Assembly: GCA_019695215.1 (NCBI GenBank)
Contig: JAIBAK010000029.1
Location: 1 to 43,949, forward strand
DNA length: 43,949 bases
Direction of reading: 5' to 3'
Origin: Bacteroidia bacterium
GTDB lineage: Bacteria > Bacteroidota > Bacteroidia > UKL13-3
Part shown: one piece after another, positions 23,693 to 33,139 of the stretch
Position numbering within the stretch: position 1 is the first letter of the stretch
Layout: each line of letters starts with the position of its first letter
Notes under the pieces: generated by a model
Databases searched by the model: none
What the model saw: only the letters and a program-made list of their open reading frames with translations
What the model was told of the DNA's origin: nothing
Position numbers and translations under genes: made by a program

Positions 23693-24868
23693 ATGAGCAA
23701 AGGCAAAAAAACACTTCACAGTACAGAAAAAAAGCAGGAGAAGGCGGTTTTAATAGGGGTAATAACCCGCGAACAAACCGAAGAACAGGCAAAGGAATAC
23801 CTTGACGAGTTAAAATTTCTGGCAGAAACAGCAGGAGCCAAAACCGAAAAGATATTTACTCAGCGGTTGCAGTTTCCTAATCCGCGCACGTTTATAGGTG
23901 AAGGTAAAATGAATGAAATTGCCGTGTACCTCAAGGAACACGAGATTGACCTGGTGATATTTGATGATGAACTTTCGCCTTCTCAAATCCGGAATATTGA
24001 AAAAACATTTAGCTGTAAACTATTAGACCGGAGCAATCTGATACTTGATATTTTTGCCGCCCGCGCCCGTACGGCACAGGCTAAAACACAGGTTGAACTG
24101 GCACAACTTCAGTACCTGCTTCCACGGCTTACCCGCATGTGGACTCACCTTCAGAAGCAAAAAGGAGGAATTGGAATGAAAGGGCCGGGGGAAACCGAAA
24201 TTGAAACCGACCGCAGGGATATTCGTACCAAAATTGCCCGACTAAAAGAACAACTCTCGGAAATTGATCGTCAAAATGCCACCCGAAGAAATAACCGGGA
24301 TAACAAAGTGCGTGTGGCATTGGTTGGGTACACCAATGTAGGCAAATCAACCATCATGAATTTACTGAGCAGGTCGGAAGTACTGGCCGAGAATAAATTA
24401 TTTGCCACCCTCGATTCCACCGTTAGAAAAGTGGTGATTGAAGATATTCCTTTTTTGCTTTCAGATACGGTTGGGTTTATACGTAAATTACCGCATCAGT
24501 TGGTGGAGTGTTTTAAATCTACACTTGACGAGGTGCGGGAGGCCGATTTATTAATTCATGTGGTTGATGTGTCGCATCCAAATTTTGAAGAGCAAATGGA
24601 GGTGGTAAAACAAACCCTTCACGAAATAGGGGCGCAGAGCAAACCGGTAATTATTGTGTTTAATAAAATAGACTGTTTGCCTTTGGAAAATGGGGCTCAA
24701 TATACAGATTATGAAATGGATGAATCTAAAATTAACCAACTCAAACGCACCTGGATGGCCAAAAACAATGCACCTATGCTGTTTATCTCAGCCTCGCAAA
24801 AAATTAATATCGATGAATTTCGCAAGGAGCTTGTAAATCAGGTTAAAAAGCTCATTCGCCCTTATTAA
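23693..24868 (+). CDS. hflX: GTPase HflX
   Basis: 391 residues from the ATG at 23693 (55 open codons upstream belong to the divergent gene's antisense). The N-terminal HflX domain ('RTFIGEGKMNEIAVYLKEHEIDLVIFDDELSPSQIRNIE') is followed by 'DLILDIFAARARTAQAKTQVELAQLQYLLPRL' and the Gly-rich 'GGIGMKGPGETEIETDRR' loop. The G domain has G1 'GYTNVGKST' (about residue 212), G3 'DTVGF' and G4 'NKID'. HflX binds 50S/70S ribosomes and rescues stalled or hibernating ribosomes after heat stress. It is divergent from the secreted-protein operon; the two starts are 90 bp apart. Confidence 0.95.
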   Translation: MSKGKKTLHSTEKKQEKAVLIGVITREQTEEQAKEYLDELKFLAETAGAKTEKIFTQRLQFPNPRTFIGEGKMNEIAVYLKEHEIDLVIFDDELSPSQIRNIEKTFSCKLLDRSNLILDIFAARARTAQAKTQVELAQLQYLLPRLTRMWTHLQKQKGGIGMKGPGETEIETDRRDIRTKIARLKEQLSEIDRQNATRRNNRDNKVRVALVGYTNVGKSTIMNLLSRSEVLAENKLFATLDSTVRKVVIEDIPFLLSDTVGFIRKLPHQLVECFKSTLDEVREADLLIHVVDVSHPNFEEQMEVVKQTLHEIGAQSKPVIIVFNKIDCLPLENGAQYTDYEMDESKINQLKRTWMAKNNAPMLFISASQKINIDEFRKELVNQVKKLIRPY

Positions 24869-24943
24869 AGAGCATGTTAAGGCCCTTAACTTTTGTTTTT
24901 CACCTCTTTTTGATTATTTTTATAACCCCTAAGAGGTACCTTT

Positions 24944-25330
24944 ATGCGTACACAACACAAACATATTTCCGACCTGCACACCGAACATATAGATTGGTTG
25001 AAGCAGTTGCAATTCTACAAGGATGATTTAAGTGTTTTGCAAAAGCACTTAGAGGAAGCAGCCGCAAAAAATTCATCCTATGAAACGCGCGCGCATGTTG
25101 AACGTTTTCAAAACCAGTTTATCAGGCAAAATGAAGTGATTGATGAACTGAGGCACGAGATAAAACAGCATGAAAATGAGTTGGAGCGTACAATAAAAGC
25201 CAATCCGGTGGCTACCGAACATAAATTAGTGATTGATCATGTGTCCAACCGTCAGAATTTTCACCGTTTTGTTGAACTTTACGACAGTATGCGCGAAGAT
25301 TTTACCCGGTTTCTTTCCAGAGTTCTATAA
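24944..25330 (+). CDS. Small coiled-coil protein
   Basis: A 128-residue protein with no signal peptide or membrane segment. It is almost entirely helical, with heptad-like spacing in 'WLKQLQFYKDDLSVLQKHLEEAAAKN' and 'QNEVIDELRHEIKQHENELERTIKAN'. His and Glu are abundant. I recognise no family. The gene lies 75 bp after hflX, and its stop overlaps the convergent alpha/beta hydrolase stop by 6 bp. Confidence 0.7.
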   Translation: MRTQHKHISDLHTEHIDWLKQLQFYKDDLSVLQKHLEEAAAKNSSYETRAHVERFQNQFIRQNEVIDELRHEIKQHENELERTIKANPVATEHKLVIDHVSNRQNFHRFVELYDSMREDFTRFLSRVL

Positions 25331-26167
25331 TTTTAGTCTGCGTACGCAGTAATCTAAAAAACGTCTTAGCGCCTCAGCGGTTTCTTCAGGTTTTTCAATC
25401 ATTCCCATATGTCCGCAATCCGGGAGTAAATCAATCATACTTATTTTTGAAAGAGTAGCCTGCTGTATGGAACCGGTGTATAAAAACACAGGGTCAAGTT
25501 TTCCTATTATCCATTGAACAGGAACGTTGGTTGAAGCAAGCAATTGCGTTAAATCTTCTCTGTTTTTCATGGCATTTACCATGGTTATCAATCCCTGTGT
25601 AGTACAGTCGGCAGCCCAGTTCTTCAGTTTTTTCAGTTCATCCTCGTTTGAATAACCGGGGGCAAATGGCCCCGGAATAAATGCATTAACAAACGGTGAA
25701 GCTCCATATTCATTCAGAAAGGCGATTGTTTGATCACGTTTTTGTTTGCGGTCGGCATCATCGGCATAAGCGGTGCTATGCACTAAACTTAATCCGGCCA
25801 GTTTATCCGGATATTTATTGGCAAATGCAAGAGCGGCATAGCCTCCCATTGAGTGGCCGGCTACCACACACTTTTTAATTTGCTCCTTTTCTAAAATGGC
25901 TGCTATCACATCGGCATAATCATTCATGGTACACGCAGGTTGCAGCAGGGTTGAATTGCCCACCCCGGGTAAATCGGGAATGATAACAGGGGTTTGGTCT
26001 AATTCAGGAATAAGATTATACCACAGCCTGCGGTCGAACGGGAAGCCATGTATTAATACCAGCGGTAGTGTGCCGGTATTATTTCCGGTACTTTCATAAA
26101 AAACAGAACCGAGTGTGGGTAACTCGGTTCTGTTTTCGTATAGATGAAATAATTTATCTGATTTCAA
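25325..26167 (-). CDS. Alpha/beta hydrolase
   Basis: A 280-residue protein of the alpha/beta-hydrolase fold. The oxyanion region is 'LVLIHGFPFDRRLW', the nucleophile elbow 'VVAGHSMGGYAAL' gives Ser in G-H-S-M-G, and the acid and His are likely in 'WIIGKLDPVF' and 'LPDCGHMGMIEKP'. It looks like a cytosolic esterase/hydrolase of the 3-oxoadipate enol-lactonase-like group; the substrate is not predictable. No ATG is available near the start: the reading frame opens with TTG at 26167, 9 bp after the stop of the upstream foldase gene, so co-transcription is likely. Confidence 0.85.
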   Translation of the reverse strand: MKSDKLFHLYENRTELPTLGSVFYESTGNNTGTLPLVLIHGFPFDRRLWYNLIPELDQTPVIIPDLPGVGNSTLLQPACTMNDYADVIAAILEKEQIKKCVVAGHSMGGYAALAFANKYPDKLAGLSLVHSTAYADDADRKQKRDQTIAFLNEYGASPFVNAFIPGPFAPGYSNEDELKKLKNWAADCTTQGLITMVNAMKNREDLTQLLASTNVPVQWIIGKLDPVFLYTGSIQQATLSKISMIDLLPDCGHMGMIEKPEETAEALRRFLDYCVRRLKL

Positions 26168-26176
26168 TAAGTACTC

Positions 26177-28282
26177 TTAAAAGAACTGTACTCTGTTGTC
26201 AACAACATTGGCTTCATCTTTCAATCCGGCCGGAGCTTCGTACTCGGCACGCGAGCGCAACGGAGCCATTGCTTCGTCACGGAATTGTTTTAAATCTTTT
26301 GGAAGAGTAGCCTCGTTAATTTTGGTTACCATAATTACGTAAACCCCGTTTTCTCCTTTAAGCGGTTCAGAGAGTTTATTTATTTTCATACCAAAGGCAG
26401 TACCTAAAATGGTACGTTCCATTCCCATATACGGGATGTTTGGATTTTCGAACGTTTGGTTTTGGGCATCGTTGGCAACAGAACCTAACTTAAGTGCGAT
26501 AGCAACAGGATCTTTTGCTTCGGCAAGGGCTTTAGTTAATTTTTCAATAATCATTTCAGCCTTCTTATCCTTTTTGGCATCTTCGGCCACCTGCATTTTC
26601 ACATCGTCAAAATTGGCTTTTTCTTTTTCTCTTACCTCTTTTAAAATCGCTACAATCAGTTTTTCTCCTATTTCAAAAACAGAAGATACTTCTCCCTTTT
26701 TGGCATTGAAAGCCCAATGTACAATTTCTCTCGAGTTTTCAACTCCGGGAATACTGCGATCAGTTTCTTTCACGGGGTCAGCCACTAATTTAGGCAGATT
26801 GGCAGCCGCTGCATTTTTATCAAATGCTTCCACATCGCGGCTATCAGCTGCAAATTTACCGGCAATGGCATAGGCACTTTGTTCGGTGGCATTGCTGGCA
26901 CTTATGGCATGCTCAACCGAGGCTACCTGAATTTTTTTGCGGGTTTTGTTATCGGTTACTTTAACGATATGCGGACCGAACTGAGTTTTTACATAAAATA
27001 AATCCCCTTTATTTCCGCGTTTAACGGCATCGTTAAATTCCTTTACCATTTGTCCTTCGGCAAACCAGCCTAAATCTCCGCCACGGTCTTTTGTTCCGTC
27101 CGACCCGAATTCAGCGGCTTTCGCTTCAAAACTGGCTCCTCTTCTTATTTCGCCCAATACTTCATTAGCTTTTTTAATGGCTGCGGCCGTATCTCCGTTT
27201 TCAACGCGGAATAAAATATGACTGGCACGCATGCTGTACAGCGAATCTTCTTTTGTTTTAGTTACTTTATACAATTTGTACGAGCCATTATCCATAAAAG
27301 GACCCACTACCGTTCCAATGGGTGCGTTCCAAAGTAAATCTTCCACACCTGGAGGTAATTGTCCGTGGCCTTTAAAGGTAGAATCAAACGGAGCATCGCT
27401 GTTGGCACTCACATAGGCCGAATCATTTTCGGCAGTACGGAAACGCTCAGTTTGTTCAGCAGCCCATTTCATGGCAGCAGTGCTGTCATCAGCCGATGGT
27501 TTGATATCAAAAGCAACATATTCCAATTTGCGGCTGTTCTCTTTGCTTTTGTATTTGGCTATGTTTTTATCAAAATATTTTTTCAGCTCCTCATCGCTCA
27601 GCACTACCGATGAATCAGCAATGGTTGAGTAATTTAATCCGGCAAATTTGATATCAATGGTTTTGTTTTTTGAAAGGTAAAGTTCTTTTGCCTCGAGCGA
27701 GTTTGAAAAAATGCCGCCTTTAATCATGGCATTGAATTTTTGGTTCATGCGCTCTTTCTGAATACCGCTTTCAAATGAGAGCCACATTTTCCAGGCTTTT
27801 CCATCGGGATCCTGCTTAATGCTGTTGTAGTATTGAGCAAACAAATTGCGGTCAAACTGGTGCGTTTGCTGGTTTTGGAATTGCTGGGCTCCTTTAATTG
27901 AAGGGTGCGGGTCGTTGCCCTGAACCATATCGGCCACCTCGCTTGAGGTTACACTTATTCCGAGTTTTTCGTATTCGGCATTTACAATTATTTCCTGAAC
28001 CATGGTATTCCATGTTTGCTCTTTCAGCATCTCCATGGTATTCGGGTCAAGGGTTTCGGTTTGGGAGTTGAGTTTTTGATTTTCAACTATACGCTCGTAT
28101 TCTGCCTGAAACGCGTTGTAAGGGATTTTTTCACCTCTTACTTCACCTATATCGGTTGTTTGGCGACCAAACCATCCTTTACGGGTTCCAAGTAAATCTG
28201 AAATTACAAACAGTGCCAGTGCAATACCAACAAAGCCTACCAACAAGCCTGAACGTTTTCTAATTCTCTCTAAAATTGACAT
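26177..28282 (-). CDS. PpiD/SurA-like membrane-anchored peptidyl-prolyl isomerase
   Basis: 701 residues from the ATG at 28282 (an upstream ATG adds 8 codons). One transmembrane helix near the N-terminus ('GLLVGFVGIALALFVISDLL', about 13-32) anchors a periplasmic chaperone. The SurA-N-like region follows ('NAFQAEYERIVENQ...EQTWNTMVQEIIVNAEYEKLGI'). A parvulin domain spans about residues 350-445 ('RASHILFRVENGD', 'FGSDGTKDRGGDLGWFAEGQM', 'TQFGPHIVKV'). The architecture is that of PpiD, which helps fold proteins leaving the Sec translocon. It is divergent from the RsmI-like gene. Confidence 0.9.
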   Translation of the reverse strand: MSILERIRKRSGLLVGFVGIALALFVISDLLGTRKGWFGRQTTDIGEVRGEKIPYNAFQAEYERIVENQKLNSQTETLDPNTMEMLKEQTWNTMVQEIIVNAEYEKLGISVTSSEVADMVQGNDPHPSIKGAQQFQNQQTHQFDRNLFAQYYNSIKQDPDGKAWKMWLSFESGIQKERMNQKFNAMIKGGIFSNSLEAKELYLSKNKTIDIKFAGLNYSTIADSSVVLSDEELKKYFDKNIAKYKSKENSRKLEYVAFDIKPSADDSTAAMKWAAEQTERFRTAENDSAYVSANSDAPFDSTFKGHGQLPPGVEDLLWNAPIGTVVGPFMDNGSYKLYKVTKTKEDSLYSMRASHILFRVENGDTAAAIKKANEVLGEIRRGASFEAKAAEFGSDGTKDRGGDLGWFAEGQMVKEFNDAVKRGNKGDLFYVKTQFGPHIVKVTDNKTRKKIQVASVEHAISASNATEQSAYAIAGKFAADSRDVEAFDKNAAAANLPKLVADPVKETDRSIPGVENSREIVHWAFNAKKGEVSSVFEIGEKLIVAILKEVREKEKANFDDVKMQVAEDAKKDKKAEMIIEKLTKALAEAKDPVAIALKLGSVANDAQNQTFENPNIPYMGMERTILGTAFGMKINKLSEPLKGENGVYVIMVTKINEATLPKDLKQFRDEAMAPLRSRAEYEAPAGLKDEANVVDNRVQFF

Positions 28283-28354
28283 AATTGAACTTTTGTAAGA
28301 CGGCAAAAATAAGGGGGGAGCGCGTCAATTTCAATATCTTTCTTACAAGCTGCC

Positions 28355-28362
28355 TATATTTG
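28355..28362 (+). promoter_or_regulatory. Promoter -7 element of the RsmI-like gene
   Basis: TATATTTG matches TAnnTTTG and lies 12 bp before the ATG at 28375. A TTTC at 28329-28332 could be a weak -33 box. Confidence 0.45.
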
Positions 28363-28374
28363 AAGCATTATTTT

Positions 28375-29088
28375 ATGAGCGAACAAAAGAAAGGCAAACT
28401 TTTTCTGATTCCCAGTGCATTGGGAGATTATCAGGTGCAATATATGCTGGCTCCGTATGTATTGGAGCAGGTTCACAGCCTCCGATTTTTTTTAGTGGAA
28501 AGCGAAAAATCGGGGAGGGCTGCCATTAAAAATCTTCAAATTGCTCACTCTCAGTCGGAGTTGGAAATTTTTTTAGTAAACGAGCATACCAAAAGCATGG
28601 AGTATGCAGAGTTGCTGAAAGCCATAGAGAAGGGGAATGATGTGGGATTAATTTCAGATGCCGGGTTGCCCTGTGTAGCCGACCCCGGAAGCGAGGTGGT
28701 GGCAATGGCCCATCAAAAAGGCATTGAGGTGATTCCATTACCGGGCCCCTCATCGGTAATGCTTGCTTTAATGGCTTCGGGATTTAACGGGCAGGGGTTT
28801 GCCTTTCATGGATATATTCCAATAGAAAAAGCAGCCCGGGCAAAAAAAATCAGGGAGATGGAACAGGACGCCTTTAAGAAAAAGCAAACACAGATTTTTA
28901 TAGAAACACCTTACCGCAATAACCAGTTACTTCAGGATTTGTTGAAAGGCTGTCAGGCCTCAACCAAACTTTGCGTAGCCGTAAATCTGCTGCAGCCCGA
29001 TCAGGTTATTCATTCGGCAGCCATAGCTCAATGGCGAAAGGAAACGCACGATTTTCATAAAAAGCCGGCTGTGTTTTTATTAAGTTAG
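28375..29088 (+). CDS. RsmI-like SAM-dependent methyltransferase (tetrapyrrole-methylase fold)
   Basis: 237 residues from the ATG at 28375; 30 open codons upstream overlap the divergent promoter. 'GKLFLIPSALGDYQVQYMLAPYVLEQV' and 'LRFFLVESEKSGRAAIK' are typical of the short Bacteroidota relatives of RsmI. 'VGLISDAGLPCVADPGSEVV' and 'PLPGPSSVMLALMASGF' are the conserved SAM-site motifs. RsmI methylates the 2'-O of C1402 in 16S rRNA. This shorter form lacks the RsmI C-terminal domain, so its rRNA target is an assumption. Confidence 0.85.
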   Translation: MSEQKKGKLFLIPSALGDYQVQYMLAPYVLEQVHSLRFFLVESEKSGRAAIKNLQIAHSQSELEIFLVNEHTKSMEYAELLKAIEKGNDVGLISDAGLPCVADPGSEVVAMAHQKGIEVIPLPGPSSVMLALMASGFNGQGFAFHGYIPIEKAARAKKIREMEQDAFKKKQTQIFIETPYRNNQLLQDLLKGCQASTKLCVAVNLLQPDQVIHSAAIAQWRKETHDFHKKPAVFLLS

Positions 29089-29132
29089 TTCATGAAATGC
29101 AACGTTTAAATGTATGAAAGCATCAATAATTT

Positions 29133-30263
29133 ATGAGCATCAAAAATATTGTGTTTTTTGGGGTATCGTGGTTAAGTGCTATGCCTGGAATGGCGACCTG
29201 TGTAAGCATTGGAGCTGTAAATCCAAGGTGTGAAGGAATCCCCTTCCCATTAAAAGCAACTGTTACATGTGGTCAAACACTTAGTCAAACGTGGTATACC
29301 TTAGGAGACGGGGTCTTTTCTTCTTTGAATGACACTCAAACGGTTTATTATCCTGGCCCTAATGAACGATTCAAGGGAAGCTTTAGGGTGGGGTTTAAAG
29401 TAAAATTCGCGGCAGGTTTAGAAGACTCTTCATCGGCAACCGGAAAAATTAACTTTATCCCAACCGGAGATATTACCGGCCATACCAGTGGATGTGAGCC
29501 TTTTTTTGCGTCATTTAACGGAAATTTTTTGGATGCAGATTCCATTATTTGGAATTTTGGGGATGGTTCTCTAAGCTATAAGGGCAGCGAAAAATGCGGA
29601 CATGTGTATTATAATGCCAGAGCAACTCCATATGATGTTTCTGTTCGTTTGGTTTCTCAATTTGGTTGTGATACCGTTTTGGCGAAACCCGGCTTTGTTC
29701 AGGTCAATATTAGTCCTGATGCGAATTTCAAAATGAGTACGCATCAGGTTGTTTATCCCTCCAGTCCGGTGGTGACCTTTCAAAACCATTCAGACCTTAA
29801 GGTATTGCCTCCTGATTCTGTTACATTCAAGTGGTATCGCAACGGGATATTTGTCGGAATAAATAACCAATCAACATTTGCGTATGCTTTCACGACAGGG
29901 CCAAACGGGAAAAATACAATTTCATTGAAAATTGAAACTAAACAAGGATGTAGTAGTGAGTATATTGATTACTTATTTGTTTACGGAACCGATCTTTCCA
30001 CCGGAATTAATCTTCCTGATGTTTTTGAACGTAACTCTTCCGAGAAAAACTTAGAGGAAATCAAACGGCAACTTACCCAATTTCATCAATTCAGCATTCA
30101 GGTTTTCAATCTCATGGGTCAGGAAATGTTAAAGATGAATAGGACAGAAGATCTTAATCTGCTTCTTTTGTTACCGAATGGCAACTATGTATTACAAGTT
30201 ATAATACCTGATGCCGGGGGAGCTTTGGGAATACAGCGGGCTAAGGTTTTAGTGACCGAGTAA
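29133..30263 (+). CDS. Secreted PKD-domain protein with T9SS-like C-terminus
   Basis: A 376-residue protein. The N-terminus 'SIKNIVFFGVSWLSAMPGMATC' is a weak signal peptide. Two PKD/Ig-like repeats are visible: 'SFNGNFLDADSIIWNFGDGS' carries the PKD motif W-x-F-G-D-G, and 'NHSDLKVLPPDSVTFKWYRNG' is a second beta-sandwich. The C-terminal 80 residues ('FSIQVFNLMGQEMLKMN...LPNGNYVLQVI...RAKVLVTE') look like a T9SS type A sorting domain, somewhat degenerate. No catalytic domain is present, so an adhesin or surface structural protein is likely. It sits 44 bp after the methyltransferase. Its base composition is slightly more AT-rich than its neighbours'. Confidence 0.75.
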   Translation: MSIKNIVFFGVSWLSAMPGMATCVSIGAVNPRCEGIPFPLKATVTCGQTLSQTWYTLGDGVFSSLNDTQTVYYPGPNERFKGSFRVGFKVKFAAGLEDSSSATGKINFIPTGDITGHTSGCEPFFASFNGNFLDADSIIWNFGDGSLSYKGSEKCGHVYYNARATPYDVSVRLVSQFGCDTVLAKPGFVQVNISPDANFKMSTHQVVYPSSPVVTFQNHSDLKVLPPDSVTFKWYRNGIFVGINNQSTFAYAFTTGPNGKNTISLKIETKQGCSSEYIDYLFVYGTDLSTGINLPDVFERNSSEKNLEEIKRQLTQFHQFSIQVFNLMGQEMLKMNRTEDLNLLLLLPNGNYVLQVIIPDAGGALGIQRAKVLVTE

Positions 30264-30299
30264 AAAAATTTGCAATCTTAATTTTCTAAAACTATCTTG

Positions 30300-30315
30300 C
30301 CTAACAATTGTTTGG
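30300..30315. promoter_or_regulatory. Putative TetR operator upstream of the paa cluster
   Basis: The quasi-palindrome CCTAACAA-TTGTTTGG (7 of 8 positions symmetric) ends 7 bp before the regulator's ATG. It follows a possible promoter (TTTG about 30270-30273, TATCTTGC 30293-30300), so binding would block transcription of the regulator and perhaps of paaABCD. Confidence 0.5.
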
Positions 30316-30322
30316 TAGGAGT

Positions 30323-30931
30323 ATGGCAGAAATTACAGGCAGCCGCAAGGAGCAAATCATTGATGCAGCGGCTAAATTATTTAAAGATAAAGGATACAGT
30401 GCAAGCAGTATGCGCGATCTGGCGCAGGTAATGGGCATGGAGGCCTCCAGTTTGTACAGTCATATCAAATCGAAAGAAGAGATACTGGAAAGTATTTGTT
30501 TTGGTATGGCCGATAAATTTTTAACGGCTATTAAAGAAGTAAATGATATTTATTTCAATGCCGAGGAAAAGTTGCGCATGGCTATTCGCAATCACGTGCA
30601 AATTATCACCTCACATCCCGATCATTCGGCCATGTTTATAAAAGAATGGCGCGGCTTAACTGAACCCAAACTCAGTAAGTTTAAGGAATTGCGTGATAAA
30701 TATGAGCACGAGTTTCGGGTGATTTTGCAGGACGGTGAAAACGAAGACGTATTTGACCACGTAGATAAAAAATTTGCTACCCTCACCATCCTGTCGGCCG
30801 TTAACTGGATTAATGAATGGTACCATGCCGATGGAGCCATGAATGCCGATGAAATAGCTAAAAAACTGAGCGATTTTATCATCGGTGGTTTGCGCAAAAA
30901 ATTTGTTACCGACCCCAACTACAAACCCTAA
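30323..30931 (+). CDS. TetR/AcrR-family regulator, probable regulator of paa genes
   Basis: 202 residues from the ATG at 30323 (a TTG five codons earlier is open but falls inside the operator-like palindrome). The N-terminal HTH is 'RKEQIIDAAAKLFKDKGYSASSMRDLAQVMGMEASSLYSHIKSKEEIL', a standard TetR DNA-binding domain. The ligand domain is unremarkable ('HPDHSAMFIKEWRGLTEPKL'). It stands 32 bp before paaA on the same strand. In many bacteria a TetR protein (PaaR) senses phenylacetyl-CoA and represses paa genes, so the same is inferred here. Confidence 0.88.
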   Translation: MAEITGSRKEQIIDAAAKLFKDKGYSASSMRDLAQVMGMEASSLYSHIKSKEEILESICFGMADKFLTAIKEVNDIYFNAEEKLRMAIRNHVQIITSHPDHSAMFIKEWRGLTEPKLSKFKELRDKYEHEFRVILQDGENEDVFDHVDKKFATLTILSAVNWINEWYHADGAMNADEIAKKLSDFIIGGLRKKFVTDPNYKP

Positions 30932-30963
30932 TCAACGCTTATTAATTAAAACATCATTTTTAT

Positions 30964-31953
30964 ATGTACGGAAACGCTTACATCGATCCGAATGAAAAAG
31001 CCAATAGCATAGTGGCCGGAGAGGATCCCGAAAAATTAGCCGAGTTTGAAGCGCGCATAAGCAAAGGCGAAAAAATTGAGCCTAAAGACTGGATGCCGAA
31101 AGAATACCGCAAACAGCTTATTCGTATGATTGAGCAACATGCGCATTCAGAAATTATTGGTGCTTTGCCCGAGGGTACCTGGATTACCCGTGCTCCCGGA
31201 TTTCAGCGCAAATTAGCTTTGATGGCCAAGGTGCAGGACGAGGTGGGACATGCGCAGTTACTTTACAGTGCTGCCGAAACACTGGGTAAAAGCAGAGAGG
31301 CGATGATTAATGATTTGATAACAGGTAAATCAAAATATTCAAATGTGTTTAATTACCCTGCATTTGAATGGGCCGATGCCTGCATTATTGCGTGGCTTAT
31401 TGATGCCGGAGCCATCATCAATCAGGTGGCAAATGCCAAAGGAAGTTACGGTCCTTATTGCCGCGCATTAGACCGTATCTGTACCGAAGAATCGTTTCAC
31501 CTCAAATACGGACACGATGCCGTAGTAACACTGGCTACCGGAACTCCGTATCAGCGAAAAATGGTTCAGGATGCATTAACCCGCTGGTGGCCTCCCATCA
31601 TGCACTTTTTCGGGCCAAGCGATAAAATTTCGCAGCATACCGAAATACTGATGAAGTGGAAAGTAAAAATGGCTTCGAATGACGATATGCGTCAGCAATA
31701 CCTCAACATGTATGTTCCCAAAATATGGGATCTTGGTTTAACACTTCCCGACCCGAATCTGAAAAAAAATGAAGAGACAGGTAAATGGGATTATACCGAG
31801 CCCGACTGGGAAGAATTCAAAAGAGTAATTAATGGTGATGGCCCCTGCAATGCCGAGCGACTTGCTGTGCGAAGGAATGCCGAAGAACGCGGACGCTGGG
31901 TGCGCGAAGCTTTAAAAACTGCCGACACAAAATACATTGTACCTTTAGCATAA
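30964..31953 (+). CDS. paaA: 1,2-phenylacetyl-CoA epoxidase, catalytic subunit A
   Basis: A 329-residue ferritin-like diiron protein. The iron ligands are visible as E-x2-H pairs: '[10 protein letters not shown]' in the first half and '[13 protein letters not shown]' in the second, with further Glu in '[15 protein letters not shown]' and 'FEWADACII'. It forms the epoxidase with PaaC and, with PaaB and a reductase, converts phenylacetyl-CoA to its ring 1,2-epoxide in aerobic phenylacetate degradation. Length and motifs agree with the family. First structural gene of the paaABCD run; it ends 7 bp before paaB. Confidence 0.95.
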   Translation: MYGNAYIDPNEKANSIVAGEDPEKLAEFEARISKGEKIEPKDWMPKEYRKQLIRMIEQHAHSEIIGALPEGTWITRAPGFQRKLALMAKVQDEVGHAQLLYSAAETLGKSREAMINDLITGKSKYSNVFNYPAFEWADACIIAWLIDAGAIINQVANAKGSYGPYCRALDRICTEESFHLKYGHDAVVTLATGTPYQRKMVQDALTRWWPPIMHFFGPSDKISQHTEILMKWKVKMASNDDMRQQYLNMYVPKIWDLGLTLPDPNLKKNEETGKWDYTEPDWEEFKRVINGDGPCNAERLAVRRNAEERGRWVREALKTADTKYIVPLA

Positions 31954-31960
31954 CCGTTCC

Positions 31961-32332
31961 ATGATAAAATCATTAGACCCGCGCATTACCCGCGCTGAAA
32001 TAGAATTAAATAATTCCATTGCTCCGTTAGAGGAAAATGATCAATGGGAAACGTATGAAGTTTTTCATCAGAAAAAAAGAGGCGACCAGCACATGCACGT
32101 AGGAATTGTTCATGCCGCCAATCCGGATATGGCCCTGCTTTTTGCCAAGGAACAATACGGCCGCAGAGGACAAAGTGTCAATATTTGGGTGGTAAAAACC
32201 CGCGAAGTGTACACCACCGATTATGAAGACTCCGATATTTTTGATACCGTGCCCGAAAAAATGTTTCGCGAAGCAGGCGGATACAAAGTGATGGAGAAAA
32301 TTAACAAGTACAAAAAAGAACACAAAATTTAA
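31961..32332 (+). CDS. paaB: Phenylacetyl-CoA epoxidase subunit B
   Basis: A 123-residue protein with the PaaB core 'WETYEVFHQKKRGDQHMHVGIVHAANPDMALLFAKEQYGRRGQSVNIWVVKTREV'. PaaB is a small subunit needed for assembly and electron transfer in the multicomponent epoxidase. The N-terminal 30 residues are an extension before the conserved part. It starts 7 bp after paaA and ends 21 bp before paaC, consistent with one transcript. Confidence 0.93.
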   Translation: MIKSLDPRITRAEIELNNSIAPLEENDQWETYEVFHQKKRGDQHMHVGIVHAANPDMALLFAKEQYGRRGQSVNIWVVKTREVYTTDYEDSDIFDTVPEKMFREAGGYKVMEKINKYKKEHKI

Positions 32333-32353
32333 TTACCCCTAACCGTTACAGCA

Positions 32354-33109
32354 ATGAATACACCGGCAATAAAAGAATTACTATATAAAATGGCTGATGA
32401 TTTACTTATCATCGGTCACCGCCACAGCGAGTGGACAGGACTTGGCCCCATACTGGAAGAGGATATTTCTTTTTCATCCATGGCTCAGGATAAAATAGGA
32501 CAGTCGCAGGCATTGTTTCAATTATTACATCAGCTGGGAGAGCCCGATGCCGATACCAATGCATTTACCCGCAATGCCAATCAGTTTTACAACGCCCAGT
32601 TTGCCGAGTTACCCAATGAAGAATATGATTTCAGTACGGTACGCCATTTTTTATACGACCATGCCGACCAGCTGCGCTTTGAAATGCTGGCCCATTCGTC
32701 ATACGAACCATTGGCAAAATTGGCGCGTAAGGTAAAAGGCGAATTAAAGTATCATGTATTTCATGCCAATACCTGGATGGTAAAACTGGCGCAGGGAACT
32801 GAGGAGAGCAAAGCACGTATGCAAACCGCACTCAGCAACGCATGGAATTATGCGCTGGGGATGTTTGAAGAAAGCAAGTTTGAAAAAGAGCTGATAGCGG
32901 CCAAAATATTTGAAGGCGAAGCGGCATTAAAAACAAAATGGATACAAGCCATCACTCCGTTTATTGAAAAAGCAGGGTTAAAACTGCCTCCCGAAAAAGA
33001 ATGGAACCCTGTTTATGGCGGGCGCAAAAATTTTCATACCGAACACCTTGACCCGCTTGTGAAAGAAATGGGCGAAGTTTTCAGAGTAGAGCCGGCCTCA
33101 CAGTGGTAA
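32354..33109 (+). CDS. paaC: Phenylacetyl-CoA epoxidase structural subunit C
   Basis: A 251-residue ferritin-like protein ('KMADDLLIIGHRHSEWTGLGPILEEDISFSSMAQDKIGQSQALFQLLHQLG'). PaaC is the non-catalytic partner of PaaA; most diiron ligands are not retained ('AQDKIGQSQ' instead of E-x2-H). 'EWNPVYGGRKNFHTEHLDPLVKEMGEVFR' is the typical C-terminus. It lies between paaB and paaD on the same strand. Confidence 0.93.
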   Translation: MNTPAIKELLYKMADDLLIIGHRHSEWTGLGPILEEDISFSSMAQDKIGQSQALFQLLHQLGEPDADTNAFTRNANQFYNAQFAELPNEEYDFSTVRHFLYDHADQLRFEMLAHSSYEPLAKLARKVKGELKYHVFHANTWMVKLAQGTEESKARMQTALSNAWNYALGMFEESKFEKELIAAKIFEGEAALKTKWIQAITPFIEKAGLKLPPEKEWNPVYGGRKNFHTEHLDPLVKEMGEVFRVEPASQW

Positions 33110-33139
33110 CCGGATGATGCGCTTAAACTTTATTAAAGA